A stretch of 64,000 nucleotides of DNA from Nocardioides sp. (GTDB lineage: Bacteria; Actinomycetota; Actinomycetes; Propionibacteriales; Nocardioidaceae), in assembly GCA_037045645.1 (NCBI GenBank), contig JBAOIH010000010.1, positions 62,001 to 126,000 of the forward strand, written 5' to 3'. This document shows, piece by piece, positions 16,879 to 27,017 of this stretch; position 1 is the stretch's first letter, and each line of letters begins with the position of its first letter. The notes under the pieces were generated by a model that saw nothing but the letters and a program-made list of their open reading frames with translations, ran no database searches and had not been told where the DNA came from. The translations under genes and the position numbers were made by a program.

Positions 16879-17723
16879 GGCGTCTCCACCACCGACTGCT
16901 GCCAGGAGGCGACGAGTTCGGCGGCCACGGCCAGCGCGATCGTGGCCGGCTCCTTGCCGGCAAGCGCGGGCAGTCCGATCGGGGACCGGATCGAGTCGGG
17001 ATCGAGGCCTTCGGCGCGCAGATTGCGTACGAACCTCTGCCACTTCACGTCGCTGCCGATGACCCCGATCGACCCGAGGTGGCCGCAGCGCAGTGCTGCG
17101 TCGCAGAGCGCGAAATCTTCTGCGTGGTCGTGAGTCATGATCAAGACGTCGGTGCCCGCGGGGACCTCACCGAGGACGAGTTCGGGGACGATCGCGTGGC
17201 GGGTGTGGATGGTGGCGGGGTGGTTTGGGTGGTTTCGATGGTTTCGAGACGCCGGTTGCGCCGGCTCCTCAACCACCGGGGAGCACGAAGCCGCAGCGAC
17301 AGCATCGGCGCGGGAGTCGACCAGCCAGAGCTCGATGTCGTGGCGGACCAGGATGTGCGCCAACTCCCGACCGACGTGGCCCAGGCCGAAGATCGCGACA
17401 GCGGGTACGACCGGCAGGGGTTCGAGCAGCAGCGTGACCTCGCCGCCGCAACACTGGCGACCGTGCTCGGTCTGCGCCTTGTCGGAGAGGTTGAGGGTGA
17501 GCGACTCGGCGGCGACGGCCCGACCGACGATCAACTCGCGCGCCCGCCGGATCGCCACCTCCTCCAGGTTGCCGCCGCCCACCGAGCCCCAGGTCTCGTC
17601 GTCGGTGACGACCATCTTGGCTCCGGGCGCACGCGGGGTGTGACCGCGTGCCGCGCTGACTGTGACGAGCACCCCGGGCGTACGCGTCGTACGCAGGTCC
17701 GCGACGGCGCGCACCCAACTCAC
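16875..17723 (-). CDS. xdhC: XdhC family molybdenum-cofactor maturation protein
   Basis: XdhC proteins bind molybdenum cofactor and aid its sulfuration and insertion into xanthine dehydrogenase. The 282-residue protein has the N-terminal XdhC domain (TVSAARGHTPRAPGAKMVV, GSVGGGNLEE, EHGRQCCGGEV) and a Rossmann domain (AIFGLGHVGRELAHILVRH). About residues 145-170 are foreign: a palindromic repeat copy at 17240-17279 translates in frame as SPVVEEPAQPASRNHRNH between the second strand of the Rossmann fold and the following conserved segment. GTG start at 17723 overlaps the xdhB stop (GTGA). The protein could still fold if the insert is a surface loop. Confidence 0.88.
   Translation of the reverse strand: MSWVRAVADLRTTRTPGVLVTVSAARGHTPRAPGAKMVVTDDETWGSVGGGNLEEVAIRRARELIVGRAVAAESLTLNLSDKAQTEHGRQCCGGEVTLLLEPLPVVPAVAIFGLGHVGRELAHILVRHDIELWLVDSRADAVAAASCSPVVEEPAQPASRNHRNHPNHPATIHTRHAIVPELVLGEVPAGTDVLIMTHDHAEDFALCDAALRCGHLGSIGVIGSDVKWQRFVRNLRAEGLDPDSIRSPIGLPALAGKEPATIALAVAAELVASWQQSVVETP
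17240..17279. repeat. Palindromic repeat inside xdhC
   Basis: A complete copy (GGTTTCGAGACG to CTCAACCACCGG, hairpin core GCCGGTTGCGCCGGC) lies within xdhC with no stop codon in the gene's frame. A degenerate GGTTTGGGTGGTTTC tract precedes it. Confidence 0.85.
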
Positions 17724-20154
17724 GGGTGGTCCTCGGTGGGCAGCAGCGTGCGTGCCATCTGACCCGAGCCAGACCACTGCGCGGCGGCCTCGGAGTGCGG
17801 CCGGAGCGGGCGCGCATCTGCGTCAGGCTGCGGCGGGATATGACCGTCGAGGCTCACGTGCGCATTGGCCGGGTCGTCGGCGTGCCCGGCACGAGCCGCC
17901 TCGATCGCCCACCACACCGCCTCCGGAGTCGCGGGCGACGCAAGATCCACCGACACCCCGTCGGGGCCGAACGCCTCGGCCGCGGCGCGCAACGCCTCGC
18001 GTACGGAGAACGCCAACATCAGCGGCGGCTCTCCCACTGCCTTCGAGCCATAGATCGCACCGTCCTCGTGCGCCTTGTCGTAGAGCGTGACCCGGAAGTC
18101 GGTCGGCATCTCGGAGAAGCTCGGCAGCTTGTAGGTCGACGCCGCCTGCGTCGACAACCGACCACGGTTCGGTCCATCGCTCTCGTCCCAACGCAGGTCC
18201 TCCAACGTCAACCAGCCCGCGCCTTGCACGAAGCCGCCCTCGATCTGGCCGATGTCGACGATCGGAGAGAGAGAATCGCCGACGTCATGGACGATGTCGA
18301 CTCGACGAGTGGTGTACGCCCCGGTGAACCCGTCCACCTCGACCTCGGCGACGGCCGCTCCGTACGCGAAATACTTGAACGGCACGCCCTGCATGATCGA
18401 GGAATCCCAGTGCAGACCCTCGGTGGCATAGAAGCCGGCCGCCCAGAGCTTGACCCGGTTGAAGTAGGCGGTGTTGACCAACTCCTCCCACGTCACGTCG
18501 TCGGCCAGGCCCTTCGCAGCCTTGAACTCGTGCAGGCGGCCGAGGATCTCGTCGCAGGCCGCCTTGACCGCGCCGCCGTTGAGGTCCGCGCCCGTGGAGG
18601 CAGCGGTCGCGGAGGTGTTGGGCACCTTGTCCGTACGCGTGGGTGCGAGCCGCACCTTGCTGAGGGGTACGCCGAGCGCGGTCGCCGCGACCTGGAGCAT
18701 CTTGGTGTGCAGGCCCTGGCCCATCTCGGTGCCGCCGTGGGTGACCAGGACCGAGCCGTCCTTATAGACGTGGACGAGTGCGCCGGCCTGGTTGAACGCG
18801 GTGAAGTTGAACGAGATCCCGAACTTCACCGGCGTGATCGCGAGGCCGCGCTTGGTGTGCTCGTGAGTCTTGTTGAACTCATGGATCTCGGCCCGACGGT
18901 CGGCGTACGCACTGGACTCCAGCACCTGGTCCCAGATCTCCGGCATCCGCTCGGCGTGGCGCACCGGCATGCCGTACGGCGTGTCTTGGCCCTCGACATA
19001 GAAGTTGCGTCTTCTGAGTTGCGCGGGGTCGATCCCGAGCAGTGGCGCGACGCGGCCGAGGATGTCCTCGATCACGAGCATTCCCTGCGGGCCGCCGAAG
19101 CCGCGGAACGCGGTCTGCGAGGTCTTGAGGGTCTGCGCGATCCGGCCGTGCACGCGCAGGTCGGGGATCCAGTACGCGTTGTCGATGTGGCACAGGGCGC
19201 GCGCCAACACCGGCTCGGACAGATCGAGCGAATAGCCACCGTCGGAGGTCAGTGTCGCGTCGAGAGCCTGGATCCGGCCGTCGTCGTCGAACCCGATCCG
19301 CCAGTCGGCGTGGAACCCGTGCCGCTTGCCGGTCATGGTGATGTCCTGGTTGCGGTTGAGCCGCAGCCGGACCGGCCGGTTGGTCAGTGTCGCGCCGAGC
19401 GCGGCGATGGCGGCGAGTCCGTGCGGCTGCATCTCCTTGCCGCCGAAACCGCCGCCCATCCGCAGGCACTGCACCGTCACTGCGTGCGCGTCGATCCCGA
19501 GGACGTGGCTGACGATGTCTTGGGTCTCGGTGGGGTGCTGGGTGCTCGACTGGATGAAGATCTGGCCGCTCTCGTCGACCATCGCGAGCGAGCCGTGGGT
19601 CTCCAGATAGAAGTGCTCCTGGCCCGCGAACTCGAACTCGCCGGAGAACACATGCGTCGATCTCTCGAAGCCGGCCTCGACGTCGCCTCGCGCCACGGTG
19701 GGCTGGCCACCCTGGAAGCTGTGCGCCGCGATGGCTTCCTTGACGTTGATCAAAGAGGACAGCGGCTCGGTCTCGACCTCGACCGCCTGCGCGCCCAGCC
19801 GGGCGGCTTCCAGCGTCTCGCCGAGCACCCAGCAGATCGCGTGTCCGACATAGCGAACCTCGTCGGGGAAGAGGGGGTCGTCGTGCTTGATGCCAGCGTC
19901 GTTGACTCCGGGCACGTCTTCTTTGGTGAGGACGCGGACCACGCCTGGGATGTCGTACGCCGGCTCGGTGTTGAGCTTCGTGATCCGCGCATGCGCATGC
20001 GTGATCGAGACCGGCCAAGCGTGCAGGCAGTCCTTGGTGCGGTGCACCAGGTCGTCGGTATAGAGCGCGTGCCCGGTGACGTGGAGGGCGGCGGACTCGT
20101 GTGGGTGCTCCTGACCGACGATCGCGTGGTCGGGGCGCTGGCTGAGCGTGCTCA

Positions 20155-20155
<1 letters not shown>
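17720..20155 (-). CDS. xdhB: Xanthine dehydrogenase molybdopterin-binding subunit
   Basis: Large subunit (811 residues) that oxidises hypoxanthine and xanthine to urate at a molybdenum centre. Diagnostic motifs are GGGFGGKE (about residue 235), FRGFGGPQGM (about 345), GTEMGQGLHTK, and near the end SKAVGEPPLMLA, which carries the catalytic glutamate. Length is normal for the XdhB family. Its ATG shares one base with the xdhA stop (TGATG), and its end overlaps xdhC, so the whole operon is translationally coupled. I see no insertion in this gene, unlike its neighbours xdhA and xdhC. Confidence 0.93.
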
Positions 20156-21747
<1,592 letters not shown>

Positions 21748-21939
21748 GAGCTCCTCCGAGTCTGCGCAGGCGTCTGCCTTCAGCACGGTTGGGGTGGAGC
21801 AACGCGGACCCTGGTTATCCATGCGAACAACGCCCGCGCGGGCCATGTGGCCCCGGTCACATCGTAGCCTCAAGCCTACGGCGATCGGGCCACTCGATTG
21901 GGCCACGAACCCCGGGGAGCAGTTTCCGCAAGATCGTGG

Positions 21940-22407
21940 CTAGCTTCGGTCCACCCAGCGAATGCCTACGGTGTTATCGCCCGTATAAGGATCCGGGTTA
22001 GAGCCATATGCCTGACCGTCTACCCATCCATCTCCAGTCCACTTGCGCTTAGCCACCACCGTGAACGTCATTGACTCGACGGGGAGAACCCACCCGTCAA
22101 AGCCGAGATTGTTGCTGTATGTGCCGGGAGTGCCTTGATAACTCACCACGTCAAACACGGAACCCAAAGTGATTGCGAGTCCGCCATTCGGTTCCTCGTC
22201 GGGCCCCATGTTCGTCAACGTGAACACGATCGTCACCGTCTCACCGAGCGCAACCACGGTCTTGTCCGCGGTCACCTCGAGTTTGAGACCGATGGCGCTG
22301 CTTGCGTACGCCGGTGCTGCTGCGGCGAGGGAGATCACAGGGACGCTCCAGGCCGCGGCACGCGTGACGGCACGGCGGCTCGGTGGACTAAAGGGCTGAT
22401 CGTGCAT
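21940..22407 (-). CDS. Tat-exported DUF11-like beta-domain protein (paralogue 1)
   Basis: Secreted protein of 155 residues. Residues 1-36 are a twin-arginine signal: SRRAVTRAAAWSVPVISLAA, then AAPAYASS with a signal peptidase site. The mature part (GETVTIVFTLTNMGPDEEPN) resembles the immunoglobulin-like DUF11 repeat often found in surface proteins, ending with DPYTGDNTVGIRW. It is the only intact member of a set of three tandem paralogues here; the others are at 22550 and 24350. Each has a conserved upstream region, so they arose by duplication of gene plus promoter. Function unknown; an extracellular adhesive or structural role is a guess. Confidence 0.7.
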   Translation of the reverse strand: MHDQPFSPPSRRAVTRAAAWSVPVISLAAAAPAYASSAIGLKLEVTADKTVVALGETVTIVFTLTNMGPDEEPNGGLAITLGSVFDVVSYQGTPGTYSNNLGFDGWVLPVESMTFTVVAKRKWTGDGWVDGQAYGSNPDPYTGDNTVGIRWVDRS

Positions 22408-22545
22408 GAGGCGGCTTCCGATTTGAGGGAGAAATGGCTGCTCCGAGAGCCGAGATTTCCGGGGCCACCGACCAGAGCGAACGCCACGCTAGGGCATTAA
22501 CCGCCACCGCGTCCGGGGAACTGACAAATCGCGACAAGAGGGTGT
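22408..22545 (-). repeat. Duplicated upstream region, copy 1
   Basis: About 135 bp upstream of paralogue 1, shared with 24187-24325 and 24805-24935. Conserved blocks include GGCTGCTCCGA, CCGAGA, ACCAGAGCG and GCGACAA. It presumably carries the promoter of each paralogue. Confidence 0.65.
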
Positions 22546-22549
22546 TTCA

Positions 22550-23023
22550 CTAAATGTGAATAGTGAACAGGACATAGTCACCCGTGGCGCCGTCACCCTC
22601 CACCTTTGCACTCAGACTCGAGAAGCCATTGCTCGGAGTGCGTCCGACGATCAGGGTCACGGTGCTGCTATCCCCCGCCAGCAACTCATCACTCCCGAGC
22701 GAAAGCGGGAGTGACGAGCCAACGGGAGGAACGTTCAGGGGATACCAGAGCGCTCCATTGATGCTGACGAAGGTTGCGTTGGAGCCAAAGGAGACGCTCA
22801 GTTGCAAGAGCGAGGCGTCAGACGGACCGTAGTTGGTGACCGTGAGCCGGGAGCTCCACCTGAGCGACATCGCCTGGTGGAGTGACCCGCTGGATCGCCA
22901 AGTCCAGCCCGCTCACCGGAACCGGCTGACTAGTGGCGTAGGCGGGCGCGGAAGCGGCCAAAGAGACCGCAGGGACGCTCCAGGCTGCGGCGCGCGTGAC
23001 GGCACGGCGGCTCGGTGGACTAG
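22550..23023 (-). pseudogene. Tat-exported DUF11-like protein (paralogue 2), split by IS630
   Basis: The 3' part of a gene whose first codons lie beyond the insertion element, at 24171-24186. Removing the element and one 4-bp target copy restores MHDQLSSPPSRRAVTR, the same start as paralogue 1. The signal region continues AAAWSVPAVSLAASAPAYAT. Near 22855-22900 a second defect shifts the frame from DVAQVELPAHG to SLRWSSRLTVTNYGPSD, after which the DUF11-like domain runs to the stop at 22550. So it has one insertion and one frameshift. The order of the two events cannot be told. Confidence 0.8.
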
Positions 23024-24166
23024 TGCCGCGTGTCGTAAGTTCCTAGATAGTTGGGATCTGAAATCATGAGGCATGGCGAATCGTCCTGCTCCTGCATTGG
23101 TTCTGCGTCCAGGCGATCGCGAGGAGCTTGAGCGGTGGGCCCGGGCTTCGACGGTGCCGGCGTCGGCGGCGAAGCGGGCGCGGATCGTGTTGCTCGCGGC
23201 CGACGGGGTGGCGAATACGCGGATCGCGGAGTTGGTCGGTGCGACGGTGACCACGGTGCTGGGCTGGCGGGATCGCTACCAGTCCAAGGGACTGGCGGGG
23301 CTGGCAGATGCTCCGCGTTCGGGACGTCCGCGGGAGCTCGATCACCGGGCGATCGTGGCCGAGACGTTGAAGCCGCCACCGAAGAAACTCGGTGTCACGC
23401 ACTGGTCCACCCGGCTGCTGGCCAACCGGCTGAAGATCTCCCACAAGTCGGTCGCCCGAGCCTGGTCGGCCTACGGCGTCAAGCCGTGGAAGGCGGAGTC
23501 GTTCCGGTTCTCCACCGACCCCGAGCTGGTCGGGAAGGTGACCGACATCTGCGGGCTGTACCTGGCGCCGCCGGAGAACGCGATCGTGCTGTGCGTGGAC
23601 GAGAAGTCCCAGATCCAGGCGCTGGACAGGACGGTCCCGATCTTGCCGATGCAACCGGGCAAGGTCGAGCGCAGGTCGCACGACTACTACCGGCATGGCA
23701 CCACCACGCTGTTCGCAGCGCTCGACATCGCGACCGGGCAGGTCACCGCGGCGCTCAAGCCGCGCCATCGTCATCAAGAGTTCTTGGCGTTCCTCAAGCA
23801 GATCGAGCGGGCCTACCGCGACGTCCGCGACGCCGACGGGCAGCCGGTCGAGCTGCACTTGGTGATGGACAACTACGCCGCGCACAAGCACCTGAACGTG
23901 AAGACCTGGCTGGCCGACAACCCGCGCTTCGTCGTGCACTTCACCCCGACCCATGCCTCCTGGATGAACCTGGTCGAGGTCTGGTTCGGCATCGTCGAGC
24001 GGCAGGCGATCCGCCGCGGGGTGTTCAAGTCGGTCAAGGACCTCAACGCCAAGATCCGCGCCTTCATCGACGGCTGGCACGAAAGAGCGCATCCGTTCGT
24101 GTGGACCAAGACCGCCGATCAGATCCTGGCGAAGGCCAACCGTCCAACAACTTCAAATCCGCGGCA
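23024..24166 (+). mobile_element. IS630-type insertion sequence
   Basis: Element of 1143 bp with short terminal inverted repeats (TGCCGCG and CGCGGCA) and one transposase gene. The flanks are CTAG at 23020-23023 and CTCG at 24167-24170, most simply a 4-bp CTAG target duplication with one later change. Deleting the element plus one flank restores the reading frame of paralogue 2, which fixes the boundaries. It contains no CGTACG hexamer, unlike the native genes, consistent with foreign origin. Confidence 0.85.
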
Positions 24167-24188
24167 CTCGAGAGCTGATCGTGCATGA
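23073..24188 (+). CDS. IS630 family transposase
   Basis: DDE transposase of 371 residues. The N-terminal helix-turn-helix region (NTRIAELVGATVTTVLGWRD) binds the ends. The catalytic residues are in LCVDEKSQIQALDRT, HLVMDNYAAHKH and NLVEVWFG (D, D, E). A second helix-turn-helix lies near residue 120. The frame passes the right inverted repeat: the codons there are CAC TCG, whereas a CTAG target would give CAC TAG and a stop after 365 residues. The last six residues are therefore host-derived and probably acquired by the A-to-C change in the flank. It is likely still functional otherwise. Confidence 0.88.
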   Translation: MANRPAPALVLRPGDREELERWARASTVPASAAKRARIVLLAADGVANTRIAELVGATVTTVLGWRDRYQSKGLAGLADAPRSGRPRELDHRAIVAETLKPPPKKLGVTHWSTRLLANRLKISHKSVARAWSAYGVKPWKAESFRFSTDPELVGKVTDICGLYLAPPENAIVLCVDEKSQIQALDRTVPILPMQPGKVERRSHDYYRHGTTTLFAALDIATGQVTAALKPRHRHQEFLAFLKQIERAYRDVRDADGQPVELHLVMDNYAAHKHLNVKTWLADNPRFVVHFTPTHASWMNLVEVWFGIVERQAIRRGVFKSVKDLNAKIRAFIDGWHERAHPFVWTKTADQILAKANRPTTSNPRHSRADRA

Positions 24189-24325
24189 GGGGGCTTTCCG
24201 ATTTGAGGGAGAAATGGCTGCTCCGAGAGCAGAGACTTCCGAGCCACCGACCAGAGCGATCACGAGGCTAGGGCACTAACTGCCACCGTGTCCGCCTAAC
24301 GGACAATTCGCGACAAGAGTGCGCC
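24187..24325 (-). repeat. Duplicated upstream region, copy 2
   Basis: Upstream region of paralogue 2, now separated from most of its gene by the IS. It is closely similar to 22408-22545, including CGATTTGAGGGAGAAATGGC and the GACAATTCGCGACAAGAG end. Confidence 0.65.
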
Positions 24326-24349
24326 CCGGACCCGCGCCGTCGAACTGCG

Positions 24350-24804
24350 TCAGAAAATCGTTATGGAGAAAAAGTTATCGTTTTCGTCAGGGTCGGGGAT
24401 CCTGCCCGAGAGATAGCCGTCAACCTGGCCCGTGTTAGCTGTCTTGCGCACTATCAAAGTTATCGTCTCTGTCGTGACGCCCATGTCGTAGCGATTAAAA
24501 AAGACCGGGGTCGGAAAACCCCAAAGCCTGCTGGACGAGGAGGCAGAGACGAACTGGACTCCGCTATAGACCAATTCCATTGTCATATACGACGCGTAGG
24601 GCCCGTAGTTGGTCACGGCAAGGGTCACCGTGACCGTCTCGCCAACTGCGACAGTCGTCGGGCTCGCGCTGGCCGCCACCGCCACGCCTATGAGGCTGCT
24701 GGCGTACGCCGGTGCTGCTGTGGCCAGAGAGATCGCAGGGACGCTCCAGGCCGCAGCTCGAGTGACGGCACGGCGGCTCGGTGGACTCAGAGGCTGATCT
24801 GCAT
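24350..24804 (-). pseudogene. Tat-exported DUF11-like protein (paralogue 3), start lost
   Basis: Encodes SPPSRRAVTRAAAWSVPAIS, then APAYASS, and a DUF11-like domain (VGETVTVTLAVTNYGPYAS) ending PDENDNFFSITIF. In paralogue 1 the gene begins ATGCACGATCAG; here one C is missing (ATGCAGATCAG), so the conserved ATG at 24802-24804 is out of frame and ends at TGA after five codons. No ATG or GTG replaces it in frame before the signal. Otherwise the coding region is open to the stop at 24350. It is likely silent unless translation starts at an unusual codon. Confidence 0.75.
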
Positions 24805-24935
24805 GAGCGGCCTTCCGGTAGAGGTGCGACTGCTCCGAAAGCCGAGACGGCGGCGGCCCACCCAGAGCGGTCGCGACACTAGGTCCCCAAGCACCCCCGC
24901 GTCTGGCGAACCAAAGACATTGCGACAAAAGTTCA
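24805..24935 (-). repeat. Duplicated upstream region, copy 3 (diverged)
   Basis: Upstream region of paralogue 3, recognisable by GACTGCTCCGAAAGCCGAGA, CCCAGAGCGGTCGCGACACT and GCGACAAAAG, but the most diverged of the three. Confidence 0.55.
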
Positions 24936-25007
24936 ACCGCACCCCGCCGCCGGTCTACGCCCCAAAGGGGCGGGGGACTCGGCTTGTGAACACTCGACGA
25001 TTGGAGA

Positions 25008-26235
25008 GTGATCACTTTGGAGGACTGGGCGTTGATCCGGAGGCTGGCTGCGGAGGGGGTGCCGAAGGCGAGGATCGCTGAGCGGTTGGGGATCTCGCGG
25101 ACCACGGTCATCAAGGCGGTCGACCTCGGATGCGCCGCCGAGGTACGTGCGTGACGCCGAGGCCGACATCGTTCACGGAGTTCGAGGCGCGGGTCCGGGC
25201 GCTGCTGGCCGACGAGCCGGAGCATGCCGGCGACGGTGCTCGCCGAGCGGGTCGGCTGGACCGGGTCGATCACGGTGGTTCCGCGAGAACGTGAAGCGGC
25301 TGCGCCCTGAGCTACCGGCGCGTCGACCCGGCGGATCGGATCGTCTGGGAGCCCGGGGACGCGGCGCAGTGCGATCTGTGGTTCCCGCCGCAGGAAGATC
25401 CCGCTGGAGGACGGCACCTCGCGGCTGCTGCCGGTGCTGGTGATCACGGCCGCGCATCTCCCGGTTCGTGACTCGGGCTGATGATCCCGACCCGCAAGAC
25501 CGAGGACCTGCTGCTCGGGATCGTGGGAGCTGCTCGGGCAGCTCGGCGCGGGTGCCGCGCCGGCTGCTCTGGGACAACGAGCCCGGCATCGGCCGAGGGC
25601 CAGCGCCGCGCGGAAGGGGTCGCGGCGTTCATGGGCACCTTGGCGACCCGGCTGGTGCTGCTGCCGCCGCGGGACCCGGAGTCCAAGGGCATCGTGGAGC
25701 GCCGCAACGGCTGGTTCGAGACCTCGTTCATGCCCGGGCGCACGTTCGAGTCTCACCGGCAGACTTCAACACCCAGTTCACCGACTGGCTGACCCGCGCG
25801 AACGCCCGGGTGGTCCGCACCACCAAGGCCGCGTCCACCGATCGCGCGCCTGGACGCCGATCTGGCCGCGATGCTCGCCGCTGCCGCCGGTCCCGCTGCA
25901 TCTGGGCTGGCGCAACAGGATCCGGCTCGGGCGGCGACTACTACGTCCGCGTCGACACCAACGACTACTCCGTCGACCCCCACGCGATCGGCCGGATGGT
26001 CGAGGTGACCGCGCGACCTGCGACCGCGTCCGGGTCCGCGCTCGAGGGCCGCCTGGTCGCCGACCACCCCGAGGTCGTGGGCCAGAGGGACCGCGGTGGT
26101 CACCGACCCCGTCCACGTCGCAGACCGCCGCGCGGCCTGCGCGCAGCAGTTCCAAGCAGCCCCGCCCGATCGACGGCCGGTCGACGACCTGGGCCGGGAC
26201 CTGCCTGGACTACGACCGCGCGTTCGGCCTCGGCG
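25008..26235 (+). pseudogene. istA: IS21-type transposase IstA, decayed
   Basis: Starts GTG with VITLEDWALIRRLAAEGVPK and ISRTTVIKAVDL, the IstA N-terminal helix-turn-helix. It then breaks by repeated small indels. Downstream fragments in different frames still show rve integrase-like sequence (LVLLPPRDPESKGIVERRNG near 25655-25715) and the C-terminal part (DYYVRVDTNDYSVDPHAIGR near 25937-25995). At least five frameshifts are needed, so it is dead. Base indels are spread along its whole length, suggesting old decay. Confidence 0.8.
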
Positions 26236-26264
26236 ACACCGGTGAGGGGGTCATGCTGATGGCC

Positions 26265-26625
26265 GGCCAAGAACACCGCCACGACCGACGCGGTCAAGGC
26301 AGATCACACTACCTCGCAGCCGCCCTCAAGGCACCCCGGATCACCGAGTCCGCCGGCCCGGCTGGCCGACCAGGCCCGCGACGCCGAGCTGGACCCACGA
26401 GGACTACCTCGCCGCGGTCCTGGACCGCGAGGTCGCCGCCCGCAACGCCTCCGGCGCCCGGCTGCGCATCCGCGCCGCCGGGTTCGCCGCCGTCAAGACC
26501 CTGGAGGAGTTCGACTTCGACGCCCAACCCGCCGCCCGCCAGCAGGTCGCCGCACTCGACCTCCGGCGGCGTTCCTGAGCCGAAGCCCGCAACGTCGTGC
26601 TGCTCGGCCCACCCGGCACCGGCAT
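26265..26625 (+). pseudogene. istB: IS21-type ATPase IstB, truncated and frameshifted
   Basis: Follows istA directly. In changing frames it reads YLAAALKAPRI, EDYLAAVLDREVAARNASGA and VVLLGPPGTG, the start of the AAA+ ATPase with its Walker A motif. It stops there at a 14-bp perfect inverted repeat (26626-26664). The remaining two-thirds of IstB are absent, replaced by the palindromic repeat array. Confidence 0.75.
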
Positions 26626-26664
26626 CTGGAAGATCACTGTCACGTGGTGGCAGTGATCTTCCAG
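26626..26664. other. Strong 14-bp perfect hairpin at the IstB breakpoint
   Basis: CTGGAAGATCACTG and CAGTGATCTTCCAG are exact inverted repeats around an 11-base loop. The left arm joins directly to the truncated Walker A codons of istB. This may be the scar of a recombination event, or a transcription terminator. Confidence 0.6.
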
Positions 26665-26676
26665 TTAGTTCGGTGT

Positions 26677-27011
26677 GGTTTCGAGACGGCCGCGGCGCGG
26701 CCTCCTCAACCACCGGGGACAGCATGGTTTCGAGACGGCCGCGGCGCGGCCTCCTCAACCACCGGGGACAGCATGGTTTCGAGACGGCCGCGGCGCGGCC
26801 TCCTCAACCACCGGGGACAGCACGGTTTCGAGACGGCCGCCGCGCGGCCTCCTCAACCACCGGGGACAGCACGGTTTCGAGACGGCCGCCGCGCGGCCTC
26901 CTCAACCACCGGGGACAGCACGGTTTCGAGACGGCCGCGGCGCGGCCTCCTCAACCACCGGGGACAGCATGGTTTCGAGACGGCCGCGGCGCGGCCTCCT
27001 CAACCACCGAG
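26677..27011. repeat. Seven-copy 49-bp tandem array of the palindromic repeat
   Basis: Units begin at 26677, 26726, 26775, 26824, 26873, 26922 and 26971, an exact 49-bp period. Each has GGTTTCGAGACGGCC, a GC palindrome core (GCGGCGC or GCCGCGC), CTCCTCAACCACCGG and the linker GGACAGCA with a final T or C. Two core variants alternate in blocks, showing amplification after divergence. It fills the 376-bp gap between the IS21 remnant and the dehydrogenase gene; no gene is supported there. Confidence 0.95.
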
Positions 27012-27017
27012 CCGGGG

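Noticed and set aside
21748..21939. Riboswitch upstream of xdhA
   Set aside because: The 190-bp region contains no recognisable purine or molybdenum-cofactor riboswitch core that I can support by eye.
26677..27011. CRISPR array
   Set aside because: Units are directly abutting 49-bp tandem copies with the same linker; there are no unique spacers and no cas genes nearby.
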